64,000 nt of DNA, from the NCBI GenBank assembly GCA_050011815.1, contig JBEKIJ010000022.1, forward strand, positions 1-64,000, given 5' to 3'. The position numbers and the translations under genes were made by a program. Source of the stretch: Chersky-840 sp050011815 (GTDB lineage Bacteria > Actinomycetota > Acidimicrobiia > Acidimicrobiales > UBA8190). The notes below the pieces were generated by a model. That model made no database searches, was not told where the DNA came from, and saw nothing but the letters and a program-made list of their open reading frames with translations. Each line of letters starts with the position of its first letter. The stretch's first letter is position 1. Positions 7,827-15,843 of this stretch are shown here, in pieces.

Positions 7827-8773
7827 GGGACGGGTCCCCCCTCGGGCCCGCCCGAGAACGGCGCCTGGAGAGCCGGCGGCTGGCCCATGGGCCGGACCCC
7901 TCGCTCTGCGCCCTCGGTGAGCTCGAAGAAGATCTGCTCGAGCGACTCGCCCGACGACGTCATCTCGTACACGACGATGCCGTGGCGAGCGATGAGCGGG
8001 CCCACCACCTCGGGCGTCGTCCCCTCCGCCACCACGACGTCGGGCGCCTCCCGGCGCACCGCCGTCGGGACGTCGTCCCCCGGCCCCGCCGCCACCACGT
8101 CCTCGAGGGCTCGCACCAGGCGGTCGGCGTCGGGCGTGCGCACCCGGACACTGGTGGTCGCCCCCTGGAGCAATTCGTGGAGCGGGCCGTCGGCCACCAG
8201 TCGCCCGCCGGCCAGGATGATGACCCGGTCGACGGTCTGGGCCGCCTCGGACAGGAGGTGCGACGACACGAGCACGACTCGACCCTGCGATGCGTACCAG
8301 CGCAGGAAGCCGCGCATCCAGGCGATTCCCTGGGGGTCGAGCCCGTTGGCCGGCTCGTCGAGGATGAGCACCTGGGGATCACCGAGCAAGGCCCGAGCGA
8401 ATTCGAGCCGCTGGCGCATGCCGAGCGAGAACCCACCGACCTTGCGGTCGCCGTCGCCCCCGAGGCCGACGAGGTCGAGTACCTCGTCCACCCGCCTGTC
8501 CTCGATCCCGCTCACGGTGGCGACGACGCGCAGGTGGTTGCGGGCGGTGCGCGCCGGGTGGAACCCCGACGCTTCGAGCACGCCCCCGACCGCCCGGGTG
8601 GGGTCGGGGAGGTCGTGGTAGGCGACGCCGTTCACGAGGGCGCTCCCCGAGGACGGGGCCACCAACCCGAGCATCATGCGCAGGGTCGTGGTCTTCCCCG
8701 CGCCGTTGGGACCCAAGAACCCCGTCACCGTGCCCGGCTCGACCACGAAGCTCAGGTTGTCGACAGCCACCAC
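7823..8773 (-). CDS. ABC transporter ATP-binding protein
   Basis: Complete ATPase motifs: Walker A GPNGAGKTTT, signature SLGMRQRLEFARALL, Walker B VLILDEPANGLDP and the switch His in SSHLL. The C-terminal 90 residues match the regulatory extension of drug-exporting ABC ATPases (DrrA/CcmA type). The first usual start codon is GTG at 8773, yet the family's first beta-strand (GLTKRFGAVVAVDNL) is still in frame upstream to about 8821 and no ATG, GTG or TTG occurs there. Initiation may use a CTG (8821 or 8839), or the sequence has an error. It lies 85 bases after the alcohol dehydrogenase stop, same strand. Confidence 0.9.
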   Translation of the reverse strand: MVAVDNLSFVVEPGTVTGFLGPNGAGKTTTLRMMLGLVAPSSGSALVNGVAYHDLPDPTRAVGGVLEASGFHPARTARNHLRVVATVSGIEDRRVDEVLDLVGLGGDGDRKVGGFSLGMRQRLEFARALLGDPQVLILDEPANGLDPQGIAWMRGFLRWYASQGRVVLVSSHLLSEAAQTVDRVIILAGGRLVADGPLHELLQGATTSVRVRTPDADRLVRALEDVVAAGPGDDVPTAVRREAPDVVVAEGTTPEVVGPLIARHGIVVYEMTSSGESLEQIFFELTEGAERGVRPMGQPPALQAPFSGGPEGGPVP

Positions 8774-8858
8774 GGCGCCGAAGCGCTTGGTAAGACCCCG
8801 GGCGACGACCTGGGTCGGCAGCTCCGACGGGGGGTGCAGCGTTGTCGCGGCGACCGTC

Positions 8859-9941
8859 CTAGAACGTCAGGATCTGGCGAATGATCTCGCCCTTCTTCAT
8901 GGCGTCGAAGGCGTCCTGGGCCTTGGAGAGGTCCATGCGAGAAGAGATCATGCCGTCGAGGTCGAGGCGCCCCGCCCTCCACAGACGGATGAGGCGGCCG
9001 AACTCGCTGCGCACATCGGCCGAGCCGTAGTACGACCCCAGCAGCTTCTTCTCCATGAAGAACAGCTCGAAGCAGTTGAACTCGACGTTCTTCTCGGCGC
9101 TGCCCGCACCGACGATCACCGCCGTGCCGCCCCGGCGCACCGCGTCGTAGGCGGCCCGGATGGTCAGGGGCAGGCCGATGCACTCGATGGCGTAGTCAAA
9201 GCCGCCGGCCGAGCCGTTGATCTCGGCGTTGGCCGCGCTCAGATCGTCGGGCTTCACACCGTGCGTCGCCCCGAAGCCAAGAGCCGTCTTCAACTTGGAA
9301 TCGACCATGTCGACCGCCACGATCTCGGCCGCCCCGGCGATACGGGCCCCCTGGATGGCGGCGATCCCCACGCCGCCGGCACCGAAGACCACCACGCTCG
9401 ATCCCGGCTTCACCTTGGCCGTGTTGAGCGCGGCGCCGACACCCGTGGTCACACCGCAGCCGATGAGCGCCCCGATCTCGTAGGGCACGTCATTGGGGAT
9501 CTTCACCACTCCCTGCTGGGGGAGCACCATCTCCTCGGCGAAGGTTCCCGTGCCGGCGAAGCCGAAGACGGGCTCGCCACCGCGCGAGAACTTGGCGGCG
9601 CCGGCGATGTTGAAGAAGATGTCCACGCACAGGTTGGCCTCGCCCCGCAGGCAGGCTGAGCACTTTCCGCACGGAGGGGTCCAGGCCACGATCACGTGGT
9701 CGCCCACCGCCACCTGGTCCACACCCGGGCCCACCTCGACGATCTCGCCTGCGCCCTCGTGGCCGAGAACGGCGGGGGCAGGTTGGGGCAGGGTCCCGTT
9801 CATGGCGGAGAGATCGGAGTGGCACACGCCCGCGGCGTGGAGCTTCAGTCGGACTTCGCCGGGTCCCGGATCAGTCACCTCGACGTCGTCGTAGATGTCG
9901 ATGACTTCTTTGCCCACCTCGTTGAAAATCGCTGCGCGCAT
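8859..9941 (-). CDS. zinc-dependent alcohol dehydrogenase (class III-like)
   Basis: A 360-residue medium-chain dehydrogenase. Catalytic zinc ligands are in AAGVCHSD and GHEGAG; the structural zinc loop is CGKCSACLRGEANLC. The nucleotide-binding motif is GAGGVG, and the GCGVTTG segment is typical of class III-like bacterial enzymes. It oxidises an alcohol with NAD, or possibly a bound cofactor as in NDMA-dependent relatives. The ATG at 9941 has GGGAGGGAG upstream. Substrate unknown; it may process side-chain alcohols or aldehydes in this catabolic region. Confidence 0.9.
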   Translation of the reverse strand: MRAAIFNEVGKEVIDIYDDVEVTDPGPGEVRLKLHAAGVCHSDLSAMNGTLPQPAPAVLGHEGAGEIVEVGPGVDQVAVGDHVIVAWTPPCGKCSACLRGEANLCVDIFFNIAGAAKFSRGGEPVFGFAGTGTFAEEMVLPQQGVVKIPNDVPYEIGALIGCGVTTGVGAALNTAKVKPGSSVVVFGAGGVGIAAIQGARIAGAAEIVAVDMVDSKLKTALGFGATHGVKPDDLSAANAEINGSAGGFDYAIECIGLPLTIRAAYDAVRRGGTAVIVGAGSAEKNVEFNCFELFFMEKKLLGSYYGSADVRSEFGRLIRLWRAGRLDLDGMISSRMDLSKAQDAFDAMKKGEIIRQILTF

Positions 9942-10042
9942 CCGAACTCCCTCCCTGGTGGCCGACCGTGCCTCCCTGGCGTCGACCCTGCCTGCGCATT
10001 CGACCATGCGCCGGTGTGGCCCGCAACATCGGGCGTTCGCCG

Positions 10043-10681
10043 CTACGCCTCGTGGGGCTCGCGTGCGGTGGGGGCCGAGGCGCCGTTGGGGACCAGGCCA
10101 CTGGGGAGCAGGAGCCGGACGGCCACCGCCAGCTCGTCGCGCACGCGGTCCAGGTCGCTCCAGCCGTTCACCCAACCGACCAACGACGAGTACCAGACGT
10201 GGCCGATGATCCGGGTGCGCTCGGCATGGTCGGGGGGTTGGGGCTCACCGATGGCCCTGATGATGATGCCGTCCATCACCAAGCCCATCTGCTGCTGGCA
10301 CTCGATGGCGGCCATGTCGGGGGATGCCAGCGAGGCGAAGACGGCCGCCACCAGCTGGGGCTGGCGGCCCATGGCACGCAAGGCCCGCTCGAGGACATCG
10401 ATCACACGCTCCGAGGCGACCGCTCCCCGGGCCGGCACCTGGGCCAGACGGGCGTCGAGTTGCTCCACCCAGAAGACGAGGGCCGCCGCCAGCAGGTGGT
10501 CCTTGGAGGAGAAGTAGCGGTAGACGGTCCCCATGGCCACCTGCGCCCGGGCGGCCACGTCGCGCATCTGGACCGCCTCGTAGCCGCCCTCGAGGCCGAG
10601 CTCCATGGCGGCGTCGATGACCCGCTGGCGGCGCGCTTCCTGAGCACGGGTCAGAGACCGGGGAAGCACCCTCTGTTGCAC
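10043..10681 (-). CDS. kstR: TetR-family repressor, KstR-like
   Basis: A 212-residue TetR protein whose helix-turn-helix region (GGYEAVQMRDVAARAQVAMG, then TVYRYFSSKDHLLAAAL) is nearly the same as I recall for mycobacterial KstR, the repressor of cholesterol uptake and degradation genes that responds to a sterol-CoA intermediate. The C-terminal DVWYSSLVGW-like segment also matches. The start is GTG at 10681. A KstR-type palindrome 34 bases upstream indicates autorepression. It is divergent from another TetR gene. The orthology is inferred from sequence pattern and the surrounding sterol genes. Confidence 0.85.
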   Translation of the reverse strand: MQQRVLPRSLTRAQEARRQRVIDAAMELGLEGGYEAVQMRDVAARAQVAMGTVYRYFSSKDHLLAAALVFWVEQLDARLAQVPARGAVASERVIDVLERALRAMGRQPQLVAAVFASLASPDMAAIECQQQMGLVMDGIIIRAIGEPQPPDHAERTRIIGHVWYSSLVGWVNGWSDLDRVRDELAVAVRLLLPSGLVPNGASAPTAREPHEA

Positions 10682-10714
10682 GGGCGTTCAGGCTACTCCC
10701 GGGGGTATCTGGAA

Positions 10715-10728
10715 CGGAACTCGTTCTA
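10715..10728 (-). promoter_or_regulatory. KstR-like operator upstream of kstR homologue
   Basis: The minus strand reads TAGAACGAGTTCCG, matching TnnAACnnGTTnnA at every fixed position but the last. The palindromic core GAACnnGTTC is perfect. It lies 34 bases before the GTG start of the KstR-like gene, where mycobacterial KstR also binds its own promoter. Confidence 0.7.
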
Positions 10729-10779
10729 CTCTGGCCCACGCCGCTCCGGAGCCGGCGGAGCTACGGAGCTACCTCAAAT

Positions 10780-10794
10780 CTGACACGGCGTCAG
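10780..10794 (+). promoter_or_regulatory. CTGAC-N5-GTCAG operator before TetR gene
   Basis: CTGAC-ACGGC-GTCAG, a perfect 5-bp inverted repeat, is located 25 bases before the ATG of the second TetR gene. A TAGCCT -10-like hexamer follows at 10806-10811, so the palindrome overlaps the -35 region. Three further copies lie at 19147, 44647 and 48410. The most likely binder is the adjacent TetR protein. Confidence 0.65.
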
Positions 10795-10819
10795 CCAATG
10801 AGGGCTAGCCTTCGCACGG

Positions 10820-11635
10820 ATGGCCCCTGACTTGGGCGACGCGGCCCTGGAGACGATCCTCGACGACACCGACGACCCGGGCGCGATCGCCGCCACCGAC
10901 GGTCGAGTGCCCGGACGCCGGGGGCTCGCCACCCGGACACGCCTGCTCGAGTGCACCGCCGAGCTTCTCGCCACCACGGCGTGGCGCTCGATCAAGGTCA
11001 TCGACATCGCCCGCCAGGCCGGGACGTCCCCGGCCACCTTCTACCAATACTTCGAGAACGTGGAACAGGCCATCTTGGTGATGGCCGAAGAGCTCATGCA
11101 GGGTGCGGGCACCCTCGCCGACCTGGTCGACGGTGACTGGTCCGAGGACGCCAGCTGGGCCACGGCGCGGCGCGTGGTCGAGGGGTTCATGGCCTACTGG
11201 GATGCCAACCGGGCCGTGTTCCGGGTGGTGGAGCTCGCCACCGAGGAGGGCGACCTCCGGTTCCAGGGACTGCGGGTGCGCGCCCTCAACGCGGTGACGG
11301 TCACCCTGGCGCGCGTGATCGCCTCAGGCATCCCCAACCGCAGTCCGGCGGGAACCGACGCCATGGCGGTGGCGGCCACCCTCATCTCCATGCTCGCCCA
11401 CGTCGCCGCGCACCGCTACGGATTCGAGTTCTGGGGCATCCGGACCACCGCCATGGTCGACACCCAGGCCCGGGTGCTGCACTGGGCCGTCACGGGTCGG
11501 CCCGGGCCGCCGAGCACCGACGTCGCCGCCGCGCCCCGCACCGGCCCCGTCGTCGGAGGTGGCGCGGCTCAGACACGGGCCGGCCAGGCCCGACGGCGCC
11601 CGGGACCCGAGGTCCCGCCCCGACGGGTTACTTGA
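10820..11635 (+). CDS. TetR-family transcriptional regulator
   Basis: A 271-residue regulator with a helix-turn-helix near residues 35-80 (TRLLECTAELLATTAWRSIK, VIDIARQAGTSPATFYQYF) and a long, divergent ligand domain; the C-terminus beyond residue 225 is low-complexity Arg/Pro-rich. The ATG lies 8 bases after a TAGCCT hexamer, suggesting a leaderless mRNA. The palindrome at 10780-10794 in its promoter and the same palindrome at three catabolic promoters make it the best candidate controller of that set. Its stop overlaps the convergent cyclase gene by 8 bases. Ligand unknown, perhaps an acyl-CoA. Confidence 0.88.
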   Translation: MAPDLGDAALETILDDTDDPGAIAATDGRVPGRRGLATRTRLLECTAELLATTAWRSIKVIDIARQAGTSPATFYQYFENVEQAILVMAEELMQGAGTLADLVDGDWSEDASWATARRVVEGFMAYWDANRAVFRVVELATEEGDLRFQGLRVRALNAVTVTLARVIASGIPNRSPAGTDAMAVAATLISMLAHVAAHRYGFEFWGIRTTAMVDTQARVLHWAVTGRPGPPSTDVAAAPRTGPVVGGGAAQTRAGQARRRPGPEVPPRRVT

Positions 11636-12614
11636 CGGCGACGGGGTTGAGCGGCGATCCGCACCCGTTGGTGAACGGCAACGGTGTGGCGTCGAGCAGG
11701 AACGTGTACTGACCGTCCGCGGCACAGTCGGCGGCGAGCTCGTCGAGCATCCAGTTCTGGCCCTGGGTCATTCCCATCTCGACGATGTGCAGAAGGTGCA
11801 CTGGCAGGTATACCTCGGCGTCCTCGCACGGGATGACCTCGAGCGCCATGGTGTCGGTGGCCACCGCCGCGACGTCGTGGGCGTGGAACCACGGCGCCGT
11901 CGCCATCGACAGCCCCGAGGACAGTCCCATGTAGTGCATCACGTCACCGAAGCGCAGCATGTTGGGGAGCGGCACCGTCGTCCCGCCCGCGGGAAACCGC
12001 CCCGGCATACGGAGATGGGCCATCTGGCCGGTGCGCACCAACACGACGTCTCCCGGTTCCACGGTCACTCCGGCGAGCCCGCAGGCGGCGTCGAGATCGG
12101 CGGGGGTGATGGCGTACCCGCCCTCGAGGACGTCGGTGCCCTTGGCCCGGGCCACATCGAGGAGAACCCCCCGGCTCACGAGCGAGTCGACGAGATGGAT
12201 CCCGAGACGGCTCGCTCCCGCCGAGTTGACCGCGGAGGCCGGGTACCCGTTGTAGAGCGTGCCCCGGTAGCTGACATGGGCCAGGCCGTCCCAGTGGGTG
12301 GCGCACTGCAGCGGCATGACGACCACGTCCTCGTTGGCACAGATCCATTCGGCGTCGTCGGACAACGGCACGTTCACGTACGACATGGTCCGCACCGGGT
12401 TGAACCGGCCCGGTACGACGCCCTTTTGGATCCCCTCGGCTTCGGACAGGGCCAGTCCCATGGGAAAGACCCGGCCCGATCGGACACAACCCGCCGCCCG
12501 GCGCCGCACCTCCTCGGTGACGAGGTTGAGCGTGCCGAGCTGGTCGTCATCACCCCACCGACCCCAGTTCCGCACCTGACCGGCAATCGTCGTGAACTGC
12601 TCGGAGGCACCCAT
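11628..12614 (-). CDS. cyclase family protein (kynurenine-formamidase-like metal hydrolase)
   Basis: A 328-residue member of the cyclase/KynB family. The metal-binding motif is present as THWDGLAH, with downstream GVLLDVARAKG and VEPGDVVLVRTG that are typical of the longer actinobacterial branch. Family members hydrolyse amide or lactone bonds using a divalent metal, but substrates of this branch are mostly unknown. The ATG at 12614 lies 9 bases after TAGCCT on the minus strand. Neighbours give no firm clue. Confidence 0.85.
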   Translation of the reverse strand: MGASEQFTTIAGQVRNWGRWGDDDQLGTLNLVTEEVRRRAAGCVRSGRVFPMGLALSEAEGIQKGVVPGRFNPVRTMSYVNVPLSDDAEWICANEDVVVMPLQCATHWDGLAHVSYRGTLYNGYPASAVNSAGASRLGIHLVDSLVSRGVLLDVARAKGTDVLEGGYAITPADLDAACGLAGVTVEPGDVVLVRTGQMAHLRMPGRFPAGGTTVPLPNMLRFGDVMHYMGLSSGLSMATAPWFHAHDVAAVATDTMALEVIPCEDAEVYLPVHLLHIVEMGMTQGQNWMLDELAADCAADGQYTFLLDATPLPFTNGCGSPLNPVAVK

Positions 12615-12783
12615 CGCCGCCGCAGGCTAGTGGCGCCGCTCGGCACAGGTGAATGCCGGGCCCGACCCGGGCGGGGGCCCAGAAAATTCCTGGTTGCCCA
12701 GCCGGCCCGGTCGTAGACTGGCCTTGTCTTGCGACTCACCAGAGGTGCAGGCTCAGGCTCACGACTCACGAGGAGGTGTGCCG

Positions 12784-13215
12784 GTGCAGATCTCGACCCT
12801 CCTTGCAGGTAAGGGAGACTCGGTAGCCACGATCACCGCCGACAAGACAGTGACCGATGCCGTGGACCAACTCCGTGCTCACGGCGTGGGGGCACTGGTG
12901 GTGTCCTCCGATGGGGAGCACATCGAGGGCATCGTCTCCGAACGTGACATCGTGCGCGGTCTGAGCGGCCAGGTCGCAGCCCTCCTCGCCGAGCCCGTCC
13001 GTTCGATCATGACGGCGAAGGTCTTCACGTGCTCGCCCGACGACGACGTCGAGTCCCTCATGGCGGCGATGACCGAACACAGGATTCGGCACGTCCCAGT
13101 GGTGCGCGACGGGATCCTGTGCGGGATCATCAGCATCGGCGATGTCGTGAAGAGCCGGATCGACGAGCTCGAGAAGGACCGTAAGGAACTCGTCGAGTAC
13201 ATCAACGCCCGCTGA
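12784..13215 (+). CDS. CBS-domain pair protein
   Basis: A 143-residue protein made of two CBS motifs (about residues 8-65 and 72-130) plus a short charged C-terminal helix (SRIDELEKDRKELVEYI). Typical strands GIVSERDIVRGL and GIISIGDVV are visible. Such stand-alone CBS pairs bind adenine nucleotides and resemble actinobacterial hypoxic or stress response proteins. I chose GTG at 12784 because AGGAGG (12771-12776) lies seven bases upstream; a GTG at 12778 is too close to it. It is followed by the GNAT gene after 12 bases, so the two may be co-transcribed. Confidence 0.88.
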   Translation: MQISTLLAGKGDSVATITADKTVTDAVDQLRAHGVGALVVSSDGEHIEGIVSERDIVRGLSGQVAALLAEPVRSIMTAKVFTCSPDDDVESLMAAMTEHRIRHVPVVRDGILCGIISIGDVVKSRIDELEKDRKELVEYINAR

Positions 13216-13227
13216 CACGCCGACGCG

Positions 13228-13746
13228 TTGCCCGTCACGTTCCGACAGCTGCAGCGCGGCGACTTCTCGATTCTGGCGGAGTGGCTGGCCTTACCCCACG
13301 TGGCGCCGTGGTGGTCTGACGAGCCCACAGTCAGCGCGCTCGAGGAGAGCTACGGACCTGTCGTGGACGGCACGGATCCGACCGACGCCTTCATCGTGGA
13401 GCTCGACGGTCGACCGGTCGGGTTCGTCCAGCGATACCGCATCGAGGACTACCCGCAGTGGTGCACCGCCCTCGGGATCGATCGCGCCGCGGGGATCGAC
13501 TACCTGATCGGCGTGGCCTCGCTGACCGGGGTCGGCTTGGGGCCGATCATCGTCGAGTCCATCACCACCATGACCTTCGAGCGATATGCCGACATCGACC
13601 GGATGGCCGTGGCGGTGCAACAGGCCAACCATCGTTCGTGGCGTGCGCTCGAGAAGGCCGGCTACAACCGTGTGTTCGAGGGGATGATCGAGTCGACCGA
13701 CCCCAGCGATGCCGGGCCCAGCTACGTGTACGTCCGGGCTCGCTGA
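13228..13746 (+). CDS. GNAT acetyltransferase, AAC(6')-like
   Basis: A 172-residue GNAT protein. The pattern WLALPHVAPWW near the N-terminus, the GFVQRYRIEDYPQ strand, GIDYLIG and the late NHRSWRALEKAGYNRVFEG segment are those of the aminoglycoside 6'-N-acetyltransferase group and of siderophore acyltransferases. The acetyl-CoA pyrophosphate loop is weak (SLTGVGLGPIIV). It acetylates an amine of unknown identity; antibiotic resistance is possible but not shown. The start is TTG at 13228, 12 bases after the CBS gene. Confidence 0.82.
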   Translation: MPVTFRQLQRGDFSILAEWLALPHVAPWWSDEPTVSALEESYGPVVDGTDPTDAFIVELDGRPVGFVQRYRIEDYPQWCTALGIDRAAGIDYLIGVASLTGVGLGPIIVESITTMTFERYADIDRMAVAVQQANHRSWRALEKAGYNRVFEGMIESTDPSDAGPSYVYVRAR

Positions 13747-13753
13747 CCGACGC

Positions 13754-14101
13754 TCAGGAGCCGCCCAACAGCGTCCGCAGCATGGCCAGGCGTCCCGGCG
13801 CCACTCGCCACCACGTCCATTTCCCCCTCTTCTCGCCGACGATCAGCCCCGCCTCGGCGAGCACCCTGGTGTGATGGGAGATCGTGGGCTGGCTCTTGGC
13901 CAGGGGGGCCTCGAGGTGGCAGCTGCACACCTCACCGTGCGCCGACACGATCGACAAGAGACGCAGACGCACGGGATCGCCGAGGGCGGCGAGCACGGGG
14001 GCCAACTCGACCGCATCGCGCTCGGAAAGCGCCGTGTCGGTGATGGGGGCACAGCACAGCTCCCCTTCGGTCCCCGGCTTCGGGAGGTTTCGGGTCGGCA
14101 T
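13754..14101 (-). CDS. arsR: arsenic-responsive ArsR-type repressor
   Basis: A 115-residue ArsR/SmtB winged-helix protein. Cys16-Cys17 at the N-terminus and Cys59/Cys61 in EVCSCHLE at the DNA-binding helix give a likely trivalent-arsenic site. The recognition helix is SQPTISHHTRVLAEAGLI. The ATG at 14101 has GAGGAG five bases upstream; longer readings from 14170 run through the divergent promoter. It is divergent from the arsI-like gene and probably represses it and itself. Confidence 0.9.
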   Translation of the reverse strand: MPTRNLPKPGTEGELCCAPITDTALSERDAVELAPVLAALGDPVRLRLLSIVSAHGEVCSCHLEAPLAKSQPTISHHTRVLAEAGLIVGEKRGKWTWWRVAPGRLAMLRTLLGGS

Positions 14102-14138
14102 GAGGGCTCCTCGGCCACGGGGGTGACCCATCGTCTCA

Positions 14139-14167
14139 TTGACAACAATCGATGTGACCATCATACT
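14139..14167 (+). promoter_or_regulatory. ars operon promoter
   Basis: TTGACA (14139-14144), a 17-base spacer and CATACT (14162-14167) form a good promoter for arsI. The region 14147-14190 is AT-richer than its surroundings and has repeated ATCGA-type half-sites (AATCGATGTGA and CATCGACATCTATCAAT), a plausible ArsR binding region. Confidence 0.65.
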
Positions 14168-14202
14168 CACGCATCGACATCTATCAATACAAGGGGTAGA
14201 CC

Positions 14203-14679
14203 ATGGCGCGCCTGCAACTCGCTCTCAACGTCTCGGACCTCGATGCGGCGATCGACTTCTACACGAAGCTGTTCGAAACAGCCCCGGCGAAGATCCGGCC
14301 CGGGTACGCCAACTTTGCCGTCACCGATCCTCCGCTCAAGCTCGTCCTCATCGAAGGCGGCGGCACACCGGGAAGCCTGAACCACCTCGGGGTCGAGGTC
14401 GAGGACCGTCTCGAGGTGGCGGCCGCCCACCGACGCCTCGCCGGACACCAGCTGGCGCCGACGCTCGAGGAAGAGGTGTCGTGCTGCTACGCGGTGCAGG
14501 ACAAGGTGTGGGTCGACACTCCCGACGGATCGGCGTGGGAGATCTACACGGTGCTCGCCGACACGGTGCTCGCCACCGCCGGGATGCCCACCGGCGGGCC
14601 CAGCGGGACAGAGCCGACGGAAGCGCCGTGCTGTGTCTCTGGGCCCGGCCTCGCCCCGCTGAACGAATCGACACCGTGA
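14203..14679 (+). CDS. arsI: ArsI/CadI-type glyoxalase (C-As lyase)
   Basis: A 158-residue vicinal-oxygen-chelate protein. It has the ArsI hallmarks: Cys94-Cys95 in VSCCYA for binding trivalent organoarsenicals, metal ligands His61 and Glu113 in the fold, and the QDKVWVDTPDG...WEIYTVLAD segment. ArsI cleaves the carbon-arsenic bond of methylarsenite with O2 and Fe(II). The name CadI is used for the same family in actinobacteria, so the substrate is probable rather than proven. The start ATG has AAGGGG upstream. It is first in the arsI-aquaporin-arsC operon, with a 4-base overlap to the next gene. Confidence 0.88.
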   Translation: MARLQLALNVSDLDAAIDFYTKLFETAPAKIRPGYANFAVTDPPLKLVLIEGGGTPGSLNHLGVEVEDRLEVAAAHRRLAGHQLAPTLEEEVSCCYAVQDKVWVDTPDGSAWEIYTVLADTVLATAGMPTGGPSGTEPTEAPCCVSGPGLAPLNESTP

Positions 14680-15395
14680 CGCGCGCGAGCCGGACCCTGG
14701 GGCGCCAGGCCCTGGCGGAGTTTGTGGGGACAGGATTCCTCGTGGCCGCCGTGGTGGGGTCGGGGATCGCCGCACAACGGCTGTCCCCCCACGATGTCGG
14801 TCTCGAACTCCTCGAGAACACCGCCGCCACCGCCGCCGCGCTGGTGGCCATCATCTTCGCCGTCGGTCCGGTGTCCGGAGCGCACCTGAACCCTGTCATC
14901 ACCCTCGTCGATCGGGTTTTCGGAGGGCTGCGGACCCGGGCCGCCGTGGTCTACATCGCGGCGCAGTTCGCGGGCGGAACCGCCGGCGCCATTGCCGCCA
15001 ACACCATGTTCGGCCTACCGGTGGTGGCGCTGTCCGGCCACCATCGGGCCAGCGGACCACACCTCTTCGCCGAGACCCTCGCCACCTTCGGGCTCGTGCT
15101 CGTGGTCTTCGGGGTGGTCCGGGCGGGTCGGGAACAGATCGTGCCCTTCGCCGTGGGCGCCTACATCGCCGCGGGCTACTGGTTCACGTCTTCGACGAGC
15201 TTCGCCAACCCCGCCGTCACCTTCTCGCGCATGCTGTCGGACTCGTTCGCGGGGATCGCTCCGACCTCGGTGCCGGGCTTCGTCGGATTCGAGCTCGTGG
15301 GTGGCGCGCTGGGCGCGGCCTGCATCGTGGCGCTGTATCCCCGCGTCCGTGACGATGCCTCCGACGTCCTGCTCCATCACACCGAGGCGGCATGA
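14676..15395 (+). CDS. aquaglyceroporin of the ars operon (AqpS-like)
   Basis: A 239-residue MIP-family channel with six hydrophobic segments. The first pore motif is HLNPVIT (NPV at 72-74), the second FANPAVT (NPA at 188-190). The GTG start at 14676 overlaps the arsI stop by four bases. An aquaglyceroporin in place of an arsenite pump is known from Sinorhizobium meliloti, where AqpS lets arsenite formed by ArsC flow out of the cell. The operon position between arsI and arsC supports the same job here. Confidence 0.9.
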   Translation: MTRASRTLGRQALAEFVGTGFLVAAVVGSGIAAQRLSPHDVGLELLENTAATAAALVAIIFAVGPVSGAHLNPVITLVDRVFGGLRTRAAVVYIAAQFAGGTAGAIAANTMFGLPVVALSGHHRASGPHLFAETLATFGLVLVVFGVVRAGREQIVPFAVGAYIAAGYWFTSSTSFANPAVTFSRMLSDSFAGIAPTSVPGFVGFELVGGALGAACIVALYPRVRDDASDVLLHHTEAA

Positions 15396-15411
15396 CACCG
15401 CGGGTTCGGTC

Positions 15412-15816
15412 ATGACGACACAGGATCCGGAGGTCCTCTTCCTCTGCGTGCACAACGCCGGCAGGTCCCAGATGGCCGCCGCCCTTCTGGCCCACCATGG
15501 TGAAGGCCGGGTGGTCGTGCACTCGGCGGGCACCGATCCGGCGCAACACCTGAACCCCGCGGTGATCGAAGCCATGAAGGAGGTGGGCATCGACATCTCG
15601 GCCCAACGCCCCCGTCCCCTCACCGACGAGGACGCGTCCCGTGCTGACGTCGTGGTCACCATGGGGTGTGGCGACAGCTGTCCGGTCTACCCCGGCAAGC
15701 GGTACCTGGACTGGGCCTTGCCCGACCCGGCCGGCAAGAGCGTCGGGGAGGTGCGGCTCATCCGCGACGAGATCGACCGCCTCGTCCGGGGACTGGTCCG
15801 GGAGTTGGGGCGATGA
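15412..15816 (+). CDS. arsC: arsenate reductase, low-molecular-weight phosphatase type
   Basis: A 134-residue protein with the phosphatase-like loop CVHNAGRS at residues 12-19 (Cys12 nucleophile, Arg18), and Cys86 and Cys90 in TMGCGDSCP for the redox relay. DWALPDPAGKS carries the general-acid Asp. It reduces arsenate to arsenite using thioredoxin or mycothiol/mycoredoxin; the redox partner cannot be told from sequence. Last gene of the ars operon, 16 bases after the channel gene, convergent with the amidohydrolase. Confidence 0.93.
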   Translation: MTTQDPEVLFLCVHNAGRSQMAAALLAHHGEGRVVVHSAGTDPAQHLNPAVIEAMKEVGIDISAQRPRPLTDEDASRADVVVTMGCGDSCPVYPGKRYLDWALPDPAGKSVGEVRLIRDEIDRLVRGLVRELGR

Positions 15817-15843
15817 CCCACCCTCGGTCGCCCACAGATGGGG

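Noticed and set aside
5691..8621. A 976-codon plus-strand open frame across four minus-strand genes
   Set aside because: Its translation is low-complexity (His, Gly, Arg, Glu) and runs antisense to clear DUF35, ArsR and ABC genes. High GC makes long antisense frames common here.
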